Translations under genes and position numbers: made by a program
Source of the DNA: Acidobacteriota bacterium
GTDB lineage: Bacteria; Acidobacteriota; Terriglobia; Acidiferrales; UBA7541
Length of the DNA: 64,000 nt
Assembly: GCA_013289695.1 (NCBI GenBank)
Contig: JABCZK010000007.1
Location: 62,001 to 126,000, forward strand
Direction of reading: 5' to 3'
Shown here: in pieces, positions 25,202 to 33,915 of the stretch
How positions within the stretch are numbered: position 1 is the first letter of the stretch
How the letters are laid out: each line of letters opens with the position of its first letter
The notes under the pieces: model-generated
What the model saw: only the letters and a program-made list of their open reading frames with translations
The model's database searches: none
What the model was told of the DNA's origin: nothing

Positions 25202-26080
25202 TCAGTTCTTGTCGTTGTTTTTGTTGCTGGAATTGTTTTTGGACTTTTTATCTTTTTTGCCGACTTTTTCCCAGCGTTCGTCGAGGGATTCCTTGGTGAA
25301 GAGCGAGTCGGGGACGCTGGTGTTGTACTCATACTTGTCGAAGAAAACCTGGTAGACCTTGATGCCGTTGCGTTCGCGCGTGATTTGGTAGGGAGTTTGA
25401 ATGCCGTTAATGGGATGGTAGTTCGAGTAGTATTCGATTTCCTCATTGCGCATACGGGTGTTGGCGTTGCGCGTGTCCACGACCTTGCGGACGGGCAGGT
25501 GGGTGTTGCGGGCGATGGCGATGCGGAAAGTGCGGTTGTCGCTGTCCACCAGCTCGACCCAATCGGATTCCTGGTAGTCCACCACGTCGAGACCGGCGTA
25601 ACGGAAGATCATCCCAGGCTCGTGAATGCGACTGCGCAGAATATTGTCTATGTCTTTCTTGGTGTCTTCCTGAAACGTGGCGAGATCGGTGATGGTGGCT
25701 TCGGAGACGCCGCCGCGATCCAGCTCCCAGCCTTTGTCGCCGTTAAAGACCGAGATGATGTTGCGCTTGGGAAGATTTTCGGTGCGATCTTTCAGCGGCG
25801 GCTGCGCATAGTCGACAAAATGCCCGAAACCGTTGAGTTCGCCGGAATGTCCGAACTGGCTGAGACGGCCCTCACAGGTGACGTCATGGACATTCAGGTA
25901 GACAGGGCCGCCAAGAGCGTCAATGGCCTGCTGCAGGATGGCCTTGGCTTTTGCGGCGCTCTGCTCGGGGAGCAGAACTGTTTCATCCTGCCCCAGGGCG
26001 CGCGGCGCGGCGGTGAAGCAGGCGCAAACGAGTAACAGCGTCGATGCGATGGCGCGAGTGACGGCAATGCGAGCGATCAT
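25202..26080 (-). CDS. Secreted LolA-like protein with Lys/Asn tail
   Basis: From ATG 26080 (GGAAGGA about 13 bases upstream) about 292 residues: a signal peptide (ASTLLLVCACFTAAPRALGQ), then a beta-rich domain in the style of outer-membrane lipoprotein-sorting proteins (LDVVDYQESDWVELVDSD, HLPVRKVVDTRN, EIEYYSNYHPINGIQTPYQI). The last 18 residues are a low-complexity Lys/Asn/Ser run. Periplasmic lipid or lipoprotein binding is likely. Longer starts at 26131 or 26110 would overlap the end of the SDR gene. Confidence 0.72.
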   Translation of the reverse strand: MIARIAVTRAIASTLLLVCACFTAAPRALGQDETVLLPEQSAAKAKAILQQAIDALGGPVYLNVHDVTCEGRLSQFGHSGELNGFGHFVDYAQPPLKDRTENLPKRNIISVFNGDKGWELDRGGVSEATITDLATFQEDTKKDIDNILRSRIHEPGMIFRYAGLDVVDYQESDWVELVDSDNRTFRIAIARNTHLPVRKVVDTRNANTRMRNEEIEYYSNYHPINGIQTPYQITRERNGIKVYQVFFDKYEYNTSVPDSLFTKESLDERWEKVGKKDKKSKNNSSNKNNDKN

Positions 26081-26121
26081 GCGATGAGAGTTCCTTCCGC
26101 GCGAATTCATGAGTGGAGAAA

Positions 26122-26886
26122 TCAGCCGCAAAGCACCGAGCCTCCATTAACGTTGATCACTTCTCCGGTGATAAAGGTTGCCAGGTCGGAAGCCGCGAAC
26201 AGAATGGGGCCGGCGATTTCTTCGGCGGTGCCGACGCGCTTGAGCGCGATGGGAAGGATCGCGGATTTCAATCCGTTCTTGGTGCGCAGGACAGAGGCGG
26301 ACATATCGGTATCCACCCAGCCGGGTGCGACACAATTTACCAGGATGTTGTAGCGGGCCAGCTCGCTGGCCAGGCCCTTTACGAAGCTGATGATGGCGCC
26401 CTTGCTGGCGCCGTAATGAGTGTGAAGCGCTTCGCCGCGCTGGCCGGCGGTGGAACTGATGGCCACGATCTTTCCGTTTTTTTGCGCGATCATGTGCGGC
26501 GCGACAAAATGAATCACGGAATAGACGCTCTTCAGGTTGACCCGGATCATTTCGTCCCATTCGCGTTCGGTCAATTTTTCGATGGGCGTGTCTTCTTCGT
26601 TCCAGATACCGGCGTTGGCGACGAGAATGTCAATGCGGCCGAGGCGCTCGCGGGTGAAGTTCACGAGTTTTTTGGCGTCTGCCATTTTGCCCAGGTCAGC
26701 TTTCAGGGATTCGATGCGCGTGCCGTGCTTGCGGGCTTCCTGTTCCACTTGCGTGGCCGCTTCCTTGCTGCGATGGTAATTGAACACGACGTCCGCGCCG
26801 GCTTGCGCGAAGAGCTTTACGGTGGCGGCTCCGATGCCGCGGGAACCTCCGGTAACGAGTGCGGCCTTGCCTGCGAGCGAAATCAT
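26122..26886 (-). CDS. SDR-family 3-oxoacyl-ACP reductase-like enzyme
   Basis: 254 residues. TGGSRGIG at 13-20 binds the NADP(H) diphosphate, NAG near 91-93, AISSTAGQRG supplies the catalytic Ser, YGASKG the Tyr and Lys, and the C-terminus VINVNGGSVLCG closes the fold. It resembles FabG of fatty-acid synthesis but also glucose dehydrogenase-like SDRs, so the substrate is not fixed. It precedes the LolA-like gene on the same strand by about 40 bases. Confidence 0.88.
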   Translation of the reverse strand: MISLAGKAALVTGGSRGIGAATVKLFAQAGADVVFNYHRSKEAATQVEQEARKHGTRIESLKADLGKMADAKKLVNFTRERLGRIDILVANAGIWNEEDTPIEKLTEREWDEMIRVNLKSVYSVIHFVAPHMIAQKNGKIVAISSTAGQRGEALHTHYGASKGAIISFVKGLASELARYNILVNCVAPGWVDTDMSASVLRTKNGLKSAILPIALKRVGTAEEIAGPILFAASDLATFITGEVINVNGGSVLCG

Positions 26887-26920
26887 TTTTCCCCCGGGGA
26901 TGGTGCGAAGTTGCGATTCG

Positions 26921-26956
26921 TTAAGAGTTCACAGTTGACAGTTAAGAGCTGAAAGT
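26921..26956. repeat. A/T-rich GTTNACAGTT tract, copy 1
   Basis: Bases 26931-26956 match 32913-32938 at 22 of 26 positions and consist of degenerate ACAGTT/AGTTAA/GAAAGT units. It lies upstream of the SDR gene. Confidence 0.6.
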
Positions 26957-27030
26957 CAAACTCGCAAAATCTGAAACCGTGCACGAACTGACAACCGCTC
27001 CGCAGTTGCATGACGCATGACGGTGCGCAG

Positions 27031-27789
27031 CTAAGTATGTACTGGCGCTTTGCGCGCGGCCGCCGCCGCGGCTAGTTCGCGGAACAATGACTGCGATAGG
27101 TCGTCCGCCGTGACCATGCGTTCTGGATGCCACTGCACGCCTACGATCCAGTTGGAGTCGCCGGTCCATTCGACTGCTTCAATCACCCCATCGGAAGCAT
27201 GGGCTACGACGCAAAGATTTCTGCCCGGCTGCAGCACGGATTGGTGATGCGAGCTATTCACGCGCGCCTGATTGGCGCCCGCCATTTGCGCGAGACGGGA
27301 ACCCGCTTCCAACGTGACTTCGTGATGCGGCTCCTCGCCCCTGTGGCCCGTCCAGGCGTGCTGGATTTTGGTGTGAATTTCGCTGGGGATATCCTGCACC
27401 AGCGGACCGCCCAGGAAAACGTTCAAGCTTTGTACGCCGTAACAGATTGCTAGGACGGGCTTGTGTTCGGTGATCGCATGATCGAGCAGCGCGAAATCGG
27501 TGCGCTCGCGATCGGCGTCTGAGTCGGCGGCTTTCGGATGGCGCGTGGCGTGGAAAAGCGACGGTTCGACATCCGCAGGGCTGCCTGGAAGGACGACTGC
27601 GTCGAGCGTGCGCACTAGATGCTGCAACGCCGCGGGGGAGAGGCCGAGCGAGATTTCGACGGGTTCGGCGCCATTTGATTCGACGGCAGCGACGTACTTG
27701 TCGTAGGCGTTCCGTTCCTTGCTAAGTTCTTCTTTTCTAGTGCGATAGGGGATGCCTACGCGAATTTTTTGGGCTGGCGCCGGGCTCAT
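27031..27789 (-). CDS. Gamma-glutamyl-gamma-aminobutyrate hydrolase family (peptidase C26) protein
   Basis: From ATG 27789, 252 residues. The class I glutamine-amidotransferase triad is visible: Cys in LAICYGVQSLNVFLGG, His and Glu in VGVQWHPERM near the C-terminus, with the oxyanion PGSPADVEPS early. Members such as PuuD hydrolyse gamma-glutamyl bonds in polyamine breakdown. No putrescine genes are nearby, so the substrate is open. The frame extends upstream to 27981, but that stretch is Arg-rich and not protein-like. Confidence 0.88.
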   Translation of the reverse strand: MSPAPAQKIRVGIPYRTRKEELSKERNAYDKYVAAVESNGAEPVEISLGLSPAALQHLVRTLDAVVLPGSPADVEPSLFHATRHPKAADSDADRERTDFALLDHAITEHKPVLAICYGVQSLNVFLGGPLVQDIPSEIHTKIQHAWTGHRGEEPHHEVTLEAGSRLAQMAGANQARVNSSHHQSVLQPGRNLCVVAHASDGVIEAVEWTGDSNWIVGVQWHPERMVTADDLSQSLFRELAAAAAARKAPVHT

Positions 27790-27878
27790 GAAGTGTAATC
27801 CTACCATTGAGCGGCGAGCACGGCAATCTCCTGTTCCTTTCGCGCAAAACGCCTGTCGCGGGAGACCGTTTGCGCCAA

Positions 27879-28553
27879 CTACTCGCGATAGAGCATGCCC
27901 TCGTTCTTCCGAAGGACGAGGCAGCCGGAGAGCATGTCGTGAAGCGCCTGCTTGCGGGAGGTTAGTCCCGCGCAGATGCAATCAACCGTGATGTAGAGGG
28001 AGCCGATAAAGGGAAGATGGGCAAGCAGGCGGCCTCCAAAGAAGCGGCCACTGGCGCGCCGGAACGTCACACGATTGCCGCGCAGGTCCGCCACGCTGAG
28101 GCCGATGAATTTCTTCCCGAGAGTGCCCTGCCAGGGCGAGCTTTCGAACAGCGCAAAATAGAGCCAGCCGGTGACGATGAAGAAACAAAGAATCGCAAAC
28201 AAGTAGGTTCTGCCGAACGCCGCGACGATCTCTTCCGGCGATTGCCCCGGATGCAGCTTCAAGAAAGCGCGCCAGCTGCCCATCGCAACCGACAAATAAG
28301 AAACGGCCATGGCGAGCGGTATCGCGAGGATGATCAGGTCAATTATTGCCGCGGGCACGCGGAGCCAGAAGCCGGCGTATTGTTCGGACGAAGGAGCAGC
28401 GAAAGATTCCGCGGGAGAAGTCGCGGGCGAGAAATCAGGCGCGGGAGATCGCGTGGCGACGCGGCCGACTGAAAAGCCTACTAGCGGCCGGCCGCAGGCG
28501 CCGCAATATGGCTTTCCTTCTGCGCTCTTTGCGCCGCACGCGGTGCAGATCAT
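27879..28553 (-). CDS. RDD-family membrane protein with N-terminal zinc ribbon
   Basis: 224 residues. ICTACGAK...YCGACGRPL at 2-23 is a C4 zinc ribbon. The RDD domain follows after a Pro/Ser linker: YAGFWLRVPAAIIDLIIL (the first R and D), a second helix with WLYFALFESSPWQGTLGKK, and a last part with KQALHDMLSGC, the final D. RDD proteins are suspected ion or solute transporters. The product probably sits in the inner membrane with the ribbon in the cytoplasm. Confidence 0.85.
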   Translation of the reverse strand: MICTACGAKSAEGKPYCGACGRPLVGFSVGRVATRSPAPDFSPATSPAESFAAPSSEQYAGFWLRVPAAIIDLIILAIPLAMAVSYLSVAMGSWRAFLKLHPGQSPEEIVAAFGRTYLFAILCFFIVTGWLYFALFESSPWQGTLGKKFIGLSVADLRGNRVTFRRASGRFFGGRLLAHLPFIGSLYITVDCICAGLTSRKQALHDMLSGCLVLRKNEGMLYRE

Positions 28554-28758
28554 GACTCTCTCACAATATGAAAGGGTAATCTGAGATTGGGTCGTGAGAA
28601 ATACCCGTTACTCGCCTTAACACCTTTTGGTAAACAACCGATCACGGAGATCGAGCCCGGGGCCGGATTTCCCCGGCCGGATTTCCGGAGAGGAATTCGC
28701 GACTGCTACGCCGCCGTGGGCGAGGCGGTGATACCTGGGGCTTTGGGGTTCGAACCAG

Positions 28759-29199
28759 CTACTGATTTGCGCGCGCGGTGGCGGGAGTGCAGAAGCGATC
28801 GAAGGCCCGGGTGAGATCGGCTGCGATGGCATGCGGGTCGCGGCCCTCGATGTCGGACCTTTCCAGCATGAAGGCCACTTTGCCGTCGCGCAGCAAGGCG
28901 ATGCAAGGGGACGACGGGGCGTAGCCCGTGAAGTAACTGCGCGCTTGTTCGGTGGCTTCGCGGTCCTGGCCAGCGAATACGGTGGTGAGAATTTCCGGGC
29001 GCGCCTGGTGCGAGAGGGCCATGGCGATCGCCGGGCGAGCTCTGCCTGCGGCGCACCCGCAGACGGAATTGACGACGACCAGCACGGTGCGCGGTTCCTT
29101 CTGCAAAGTTGCGTCCACATCCTGTGCCGTGCGCAACTCGCGAAAACCGATGCTGGTCAGTTCCTGGCGCATTCCTACAAGCAGTTCTTCAGGGTACAT
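28759..29199 (-). CDS. Bacilliredoxin, BrxA/BrxB family
   Basis: From ATG 29199, chosen because AGGAG lies about 5 bases upstream, 146 residues. MYPEELL opens the protein and the active-site CGC motif is at 47-49 (VNSVCGCAAG). TTVFAGQDREATEQAR and GYAPSSPCIALLRDG fit the family. It reduces bacillithiol-mixed disulfides on proteins. The presence of bacillithiol in the host is an inference. Confidence 0.9.
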   Translation of the reverse strand: MYPEELLVGMRQELTSIGFRELRTAQDVDATLQKEPRTVLVVVNSVCGCAAGRARPAIAMALSHQARPEILTTVFAGQDREATEQARSYFTGYAPSSPCIALLRDGKVAFMLERSDIEGRDPHAIAADLTRAFDRFCTPATARANQ

Positions 29200-29291
29200 C
29201 GCAACTCCTTGGCCGATTTTGGGCAGTGAACCATCAAACGGGCAGCACTTCACGGCGCTGGCTTGCCGCGTGCAATCTAACCGTACGCTGA

Positions 29292-29504
29292 TTATGCGCC
29301 GGCTGCTGCGGCTTGCGCCCGTTCTTCAGGTTTCACGAATGCTTTGCTGGCCAGTTCGATGATTTGTTTCAAATGCCACCACTCGCGCTCGCTCATCTGG
29401 CGGCCATCGTTGCTCGAAAAATAAATCGAGACGTATCCGTCCGATGACAACGGCACTCGGATGATTAGGTTATTTTTCTGTTCTGGTATCTGGTTTTCCG
29501 CCAC
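29292..29504 (-). CDS. Small conserved-looking protein, unknown
   Basis: About 70 residues from GTG 29504, preferred because GGGGGAGG lies 6 bases upstream; ATGs at 29510 and 29534 have poorer spacing. The core NNLIIRVPLSSDGYVSIYFS and MSEREWWHLKQIIELA look like a compact alpha-beta protein. I cannot name a family. Minus strand, 92 bases upstream of the bacilliredoxin. Confidence 0.55.
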   Translation of the reverse strand: MAENQIPEQKNNLIIRVPLSSDGYVSIYFSSNDGRQMSEREWWHLKQIIELASKAFVKPEERAQAAAAGA

Positions 29505-29781
29505 GGCCATCCTCCCCCGGCTCAGGCTGGGCAAAGCTAAGAACCGAGCGCCAGAGCGTGGTTCATTCTCTCTCGTTGGCCGAGCAGGGGCAAGGGGTAC
29601 GGATGGCGTGGGGCGGCGACGGCTTCCCGAGCACGCCGGCTGGGCGTTTCCTGCGCTTGATCTGTAGTCCGGGTGATGACGCGACTCCTACGGGACACGC
29701 GATGGCGCGCGACTTCCAGACCGCAGGAGTCCTAGCGGTACCAAACCAGATCGCTGTCCAGGCGAAGGGGCCTTCGCGTTA

Positions 29782-30345
29782 TTAGCAGATCCCAGCGGAC
29801 ATGGAGACCAGACCTGACGACATTCCTGAAGCGCGCGCTGACGACGGGCGGCGTCTGGGGGGATGCGTCTTGAGCCACGTCTCATAGTTCTGGCGCATTT
29901 GTTCGATGTGGTGAGGAATGTGGCGCTCCTGGAGTTCCACCCAGCGATCGAGGCTGATGGCGCCGTCGCGCGGATGCGTGACGGTGCTGTCCCAAACTTC
30001 TTCGGGCAGGGCGATGAGCAATTGATAGGTCATCTTTCTGAGGCGGCGGATGATTTCCAAAGCTTCGCGGGTGCTCTGGTGAAAATAACCGAGCGAACCA
30101 GCCCAGCGCGAGGCGCTGAATTTCGCGGCTTGGCTGGCGGCTGGCTCGGCGATGTATGCGCGGCAGCGCACGTAGACGCTGGCTTCACTATCGGCGAGAT
30201 GGAGGATGATCTCGTGAATGCTCCAGCGCTCATTCGCCGGTTTATAGATCCACATTTTTTTAGGGAATTCACGTAGCGCGGCGCACAACAGAGCCGGCGC
30301 ACGACCGAACGATTCCAGTTTTTGCCTTCTCGCATCCTGCCTCAT
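29782..30345 (-). CDS. DinB-superfamily protein
   Basis: From ATG 30345 (GGGAGGG upstream) 187 residues of a four-helix bundle. The three His ligands of DinB-like metal sites lie in WSIHEIILHLADSE and in ERHIPHHIEQM. Members include thiol-dependent S-transferases (BstA-like), so a link to the bacillithiol chemistry of the neighbouring bacilliredoxin is possible but unproven. A perfect palindrome lies about 105-125 bases upstream. Confidence 0.82.
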   Translation of the reverse strand: MRQDARRQKLESFGRAPALLCAALREFPKKMWIYKPANERWSIHEIILHLADSEASVYVRCRAYIAEPAASQAAKFSASRWAGSLGYFHQSTREALEIIRRLRKMTYQLLIALPEEVWDSTVTHPRDGAISLDRWVELQERHIPHHIEQMRQNYETWLKTHPPRRRPSSARASGMSSGLVSMSAGIC

Positions 30346-30449
30346 GGGACCCTCCCGCTTATCCAGCTTAGACGCACGAGCTGGCGTTTTGCTACGCAGT
30401 AACACATAGATAAACGAAGAAAATGGGCGACTTGTTCAAGCAAGCCAAT

Positions 30450-30469
30450 AATTTTACAAAGGTAAAATT
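30450..30469. promoter_or_regulatory. Perfect 8-base inverted repeat upstream of DinB gene
   Basis: AATTTTAC (30450-30457), spacer AAAG, GTAAAATT (30462-30469). Its AT-rich sequence in a GC-rich genome and its position upstream of the minus-strand DinB gene make an operator plausible. Confidence 0.45.
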
Positions 30470-30610
30470 TCAGGCGTGCGCGAGTGGGAAACCGTGTTCG
30501 TGAGTGGGACGCGATATGCGTTCGCAATTGGCTACGGTGCACGTTCTTGGGAGAAAGTGAAACGCAACAACGCGAATTCTGCAATTTGAATAAATGCGAT
30601 ACGGTTTGCT

Positions 30611-30655
30611 GGAGGAAACTACGAACTTCGGGAGAAAACTACTGACTTCCGGAGG
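30611..30655. repeat. Tandem 20-base repeat over the folC stop
   Basis: 30611-30630 and 30631-30650 match at about 16 of 20 positions (GGAG.AAACTAC..ACTTC), followed by a third partial unit. The stop of folC (30639-30641) falls inside the second unit. Confidence 0.6.
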
Positions 30656-32015
30656 GCCGATTCCGGCCGGCGACAGACCTCTGCTTCGCCACGCGTTTGC
30701 TCCAGTAGGCGCGCAATTCCCCGACAAGGTACAGCGAACCCGTCGCGAACACGACGTCCGGTGGACCGGCCAGATCCAGGGCAGTTTCAAGGGCTTCGCC
30801 GGGATCGCGGACAATGATCGTTTCTTTGGCGTCATGGGTGGTCATTTCAGCGAGCAGTGGTGCGGAAATGGCTCGCGGTTGGCGCGGTTCGGTGAGAACG
30901 ACGGCGGCGGCGTGGGGGAAGAGAAGGCCGGAGATCTCGTCCACCGCTTTGTCGCGCATCGCTCCGTAGACGAGAAAAATGCGGCGGCCGGCGTAATTTT
31001 CCTGCCAAAATTTCAGCAATTCGCGGGCGCCCGCGGGATTGTGCGCGCCATCGAGGTAGAGATCGGGCTGGGTGGCGAGCCGTTCCAGACGTCCTGGCCA
31101 ATTTGCCGTGGCGATGCCGCGCTCGATAGCGGCGTCGGGGATCGGGAAACCGCGCTCGGTGAGGAGCCGTGCTGCGATGGCAGCGGTGAGCGCGTTGCGA
31201 ATCTGAAAACGCCCGGGCAACAACGGAGCGAGCGCGAGCTGTTTGCGCGAATGGGTGAATGCCGCTACGCCGCGATACAGGCCGTCGGAGGATTGCACGT
31301 CCTCAACGCGCGCTGTTGCGTCCACTTCCACCAGGCGCGCCTCCATTTCGGAGCAGCGCCGGACGATTACGGCGCGAGCTTCCGGCCGTTCGCTGGCGCT
31401 GACCACCCACGCGCCGGGTTTGATGATGCCGGCCTTTTCGGCCGCGATTTCCTCGATGGAATGACCGAGAAAATTTTCGTGATCGAAATCTACGGGGGTG
31501 ATGACGGCGACCTCCGGCTTGACGATGTTGGTGGCATCGAGGCGGCCGCCGAGACCTACCTCGTAGATGGCGAAATCCACTTGCTGTTGCGCAAAAGCTA
31601 GAAATGCAATCGCGGTGACGCACTCGAAGAACGTTGGGTGCGCCGCGAGTTTTCCGGAGGCCATCAGTGATTCGATGGAAGAGTGGAGTCTTGACCAGGC
31701 CGCTGCGAAATCCTGGTCCGAAATATTTTCACCGTTGATGCGAATGCGTTCGTTAATGCGTTCGAGGTGCGGCGAGGTGTACAGGCCGGTGCGCAACCCA
31801 GCGGCGCGCAGGATGGATTCCAGCATCGCAGCTGTCGAACCTTTGCCATTGGTTCCAGCGATGTGCGCGCAGGGAGAGGAGCGCTGCGGCTGGCCGAGGT
31901 CCGCGGCGAGCATCGTGATGTTCGCGAGGCCGAATTTCTGAACGCGGGCCTGTTGCGGAGCGGCGAGTTCTCTTCCCAACGAAAATAATGCGCGAACGGA
32001 TTCTTCGTACGTCAT
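30639..32015 (-). CDS. folC: Folylpolyglutamate/dihydrofolate synthase
   Basis: From ATG 32015, about 458 residues; a GTG or TTG at 32051 would overlap accD. The P-loop HIAGTNGKGSTAAM, YTSPHL, VGLGGRLDATN and DFDHENFLG are standard for the Mur-ligase-like FolC family. It adds glutamate to folates (and makes dihydrofolate from dihydropteroate). It follows accD by 4 bases, the classic accD-folC arrangement. The C-terminus ends in a small tandem repeat, so the last residues may vary between strains. Confidence 0.95.
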   Translation of the reverse strand: MTYEESVRALFSLGRELAAPQQARVQKFGLANITMLAADLGQPQRSSPCAHIAGTNGKGSTAAMLESILRAAGLRTGLYTSPHLERINERIRINGENISDQDFAAAWSRLHSSIESLMASGKLAAHPTFFECVTAIAFLAFAQQQVDFAIYEVGLGGRLDATNIVKPEVAVITPVDFDHENFLGHSIEEIAAEKAGIIKPGAWVVSASERPEARAVIVRRCSEMEARLVEVDATARVEDVQSSDGLYRGVAAFTHSRKQLALAPLLPGRFQIRNALTAAIAARLLTERGFPIPDAAIERGIATANWPGRLERLATQPDLYLDGAHNPAGARELLKFWQENYAGRRIFLVYGAMRDKAVDEISGLLFPHAAAVVLTEPRQPRAISAPLLAEMTTHDAKETIIVRDPGEALETALDLAGPPDVVFATGSLYLVGELRAYWSKRVAKQRSVAGRNRPSGSQ

Positions 32016-32019
32016 GGTG

Positions 32020-32871
32020 CTAACCGATGAAGAAGTCGAGAGCTTGTGCAATGTACGGCTTCATTTCCTTGCGCGGGACGACGGCGTCGAGGAAACCGTG
32101 TTCGAGGAGAAATTCGGCGGTCTGAAAGCCTTCGGGCAGTTTCTGGCGGATGGTTTGTTCGATCACGCGCGGGCCGGCGAAGCCGATCAGGGCGCCCGGC
32201 TCGGCAATGTTCAGATCGCCGAGCATCGCGTAGCTGGCAGTAACTCCTCCGGTGGTGGGATCGGTGAGGATGGAAATGAACGGGAGCTTCGCCTCGTCCA
32301 GGCGCGCGAGCGCCGCGGAAACTTTCGCGAGCTGCATCAAGCTGACCACACCTTCCATCATGCGCGCGCCGCCGGAACAGGAGACAATAATCAGCGGCTC
32401 CTTCTGGTCGAGAGAGCGGTCTATCGCCCGCGCGACTTTTTCACCGACGACTGCGCCCATCGAACCGCCGATAAAACCGAATTCCATCGCGCAGCAGACC
32501 ACGGGGCGCCCGTTCAAGCGGCCCTCGGCGGTGATGATCGCATCTTTCATATTGAGTCTGCGCTGCGCGTCTTTCAGGCGCTGCGCGTAGGGCTTGGTAT
32601 CGGTGAATTGGAGCGGGTCGTTCGAAGCGAGATCGGCGTCCAGCTCGATCCAGGGTTCCTCGTCGAGAAGCATCTCCAGGCGGCGGCGCGAACTGAGACG
32701 GAAATGATGGTCGCACTTGGTGCAGACTTCCCAATTCGCTTCGAGATCTTTTTTCCAGATGATGGCGCGGCAGGAATTGCACTTCGTCCACATGCCTTCG
32801 GTATGGACGCGGCGTTCTTCGGTCGGCGTGGGTTTTTCGATCGGTTTTTTTTCGCGCTTGAACCAGGCCAT
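32020..32871 (-). CDS. accD: Acetyl-CoA carboxylase carboxyltransferase beta subunit
   Basis: 283 residues. An N-terminal zinc ribbon has C31, C34, C50 and C53; the catalytic core has FIGGSMGAVVGEK, SCSGGARMMEG and a GGVTASYAMLGD oxyanion loop. It transfers CO2 from carboxybiotin to acetyl-CoA with AccA, the first step of fatty-acid synthesis. AccA is not in this window. Confidence 0.96.
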   Translation of the reverse strand: MAWFKREKKPIEKPTPTEERRVHTEGMWTKCNSCRAIIWKKDLEANWEVCTKCDHHFRLSSRRRLEMLLDEEPWIELDADLASNDPLQFTDTKPYAQRLKDAQRRLNMKDAIITAEGRLNGRPVVCCAMEFGFIGGSMGAVVGEKVARAIDRSLDQKEPLIIVSCSGGARMMEGVVSLMQLAKVSAALARLDEAKLPFISILTDPTTGGVTASYAMLGDLNIAEPGALIGFAGPRVIEQTIRQKLPEGFQTAEFLLEHGFLDAVVPRKEMKPYIAQALDFFIG

Positions 32872-32908
32872 GGGTCGAGGTGCTTTGGGCTAGAAGGCCC
32901 TTTACGAA

Positions 32909-32945
32909 GTTAACAGTTCATAGTTAAAAGTTGAAAGTTAAAAAA
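32909..32945. repeat. A/T-rich GTTNACAGTT tract, copy 2
   Basis: See the tract at 26921: 26 bases match at 22 positions. It lies between cobO and accD. Confidence 0.6.
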
Positions 32946-32967
32946 TTCCGCCGCTGCGCTGTTGGGA

Positions 32968-33504
32968 CTAGTAGTCAATTCCGCGCTGGGCCAGGATGCC
33001 TTTGGTGTACGGGTGCTTTATTTCGCGCATTTCCGTTACCAGGTCGGCAGCCTCGACCAGTTTGGGGTGCGCGCTGCGGCCCGTGCAGATCACATGGACG
33101 CGTTCGGGACGATTGGCGAGCGCGTCCACGACGCGGTCAACGTCCAGCATTTTGTAGCCGATTACGTAATTGATTTCATCGAGCACGACCAGGTCGTATT
33201 TGTCGCTGTAAATCTGTGCACGGCCGAATTCCCAGGCCTCTTCGCACATTTTCACGTCTTCGGGATCGGTTTCCGCGCCGCCAATCTTCACGAAACCGCG
33301 GCCCATGGGGCGCATTTCGAATTTGTCATCGCCGAGCATTTTCGCGGCATCCAGTTCGCCATAGTGCCACGAACCCTTGATGAACTGCACCATCATCACG
33401 CGCATCCCCTGGCCAACGGCGCGAAAAGCGGTGCCCAGCGCGCAAGTGGTCTTGCCCTTGCCGGGCCCAGTATAAACGATCAGCAGTCCTTTGCCTTCGG
33501 GCAT
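32968..33504 (-). CDS. cobO: Cob(I)yrinic acid a,c-diamide adenosyltransferase
   Basis: 178 residues. P-loop TGPGKGKTT at 12-20, MMVQFIKGSWHYGE, YDLVVLDEIN (Walker B-like), and HVICTGR.AHP. It adenosylates corrinoids to make adenosylcobalamin. A B12-dependent methylmalonyl-CoA route would suit the pccB gene, but no mutase is in the window. No cobalamin riboswitch was seen upstream. Confidence 0.94.
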   Translation of the reverse strand: MPEGKGLLIVYTGPGKGKTTCALGTAFRAVGQGMRVMMVQFIKGSWHYGELDAAKMLGDDKFEMRPMGRGFVKIGGAETDPEDVKMCEEAWEFGRAQIYSDKYDLVVLDEINYVIGYKMLDVDRVVDALANRPERVHVICTGRSAHPKLVEAADLVTEMREIKHPYTKGILAQRGIDY

Positions 33505-33516
33505 ACTCAGGGTTCC

Positions 33517-33915
33517 TCACGAGCTGCAGTTCAGAATCGAGCGCATCGAGCGGTTGTTGCGTCGCCATTTGCGTGGCTGCTGACGATTCAAAACCAGACA
33601 GGTTTCATCGTCGTCGTTGACGGAGCGACTCACTATCGAGAATGTCGCTCGCGGCAGATTCGCGACGGCCGCGCTTGGGCAATTGCTGGTGCGGAGCCAG
33701 ATCACCTTAGGTCGAGAACCCAAAACAACGCTTCTTTCTTCGAAATCCGATTCCTTGGAAACGATTATGAAACCGTTGAGTTTGGCGTAATCCCAAATTG
33801 TTGCGTCATCCGAAGTACCCAACCCACATTAATGAACATGGCTTGAGCCGGGATATATCTCTGCGAGCGCCTCGGCTAAGCGGGGAGAAAGATTTTCATC
33901 GAGGAGAAGCTTCAC
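33517..33915 (-). pseudogene. DUF5615 PIN-like toxin gene with an internal TAA
   Basis: A GTG at 33915, overlapping the previous gene's stop as GTGA, starts VKLLLDENLSPRLAEAL, the normal N-terminus of DUF5615 PIN-like proteins, and runs to GSSHVH. An in-frame TAA then falls at 33829-33831, after which the same frame continues CGLGTSDDATIWDYAKLNGF and VIWLRTSNCPS, the rest of the domain. The acidic residue of LLLDEN and the SDD/SKESDF acids are present on the two sides of the stop. A single base change or a sequencing error would restore it. Confidence 0.8.

Noticed and set aside
28655-28695. GGCCGGATTTCC direct repeat as a terminator after the bacilliredoxin
   Set aside because: The stem is imperfect and no T-run follows on either strand; left as chance in GC-rich DNA.
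30594-31601. Plus-strand frame of 335 codons
   Set aside because: Antisense of folC, which has all its motifs.
32968-33504. Cobalamin riboswitch upstream of cobO
   Set aside because: The upstream region is occupied by the DUF5615 relic and shows no B12-box-like sequence.
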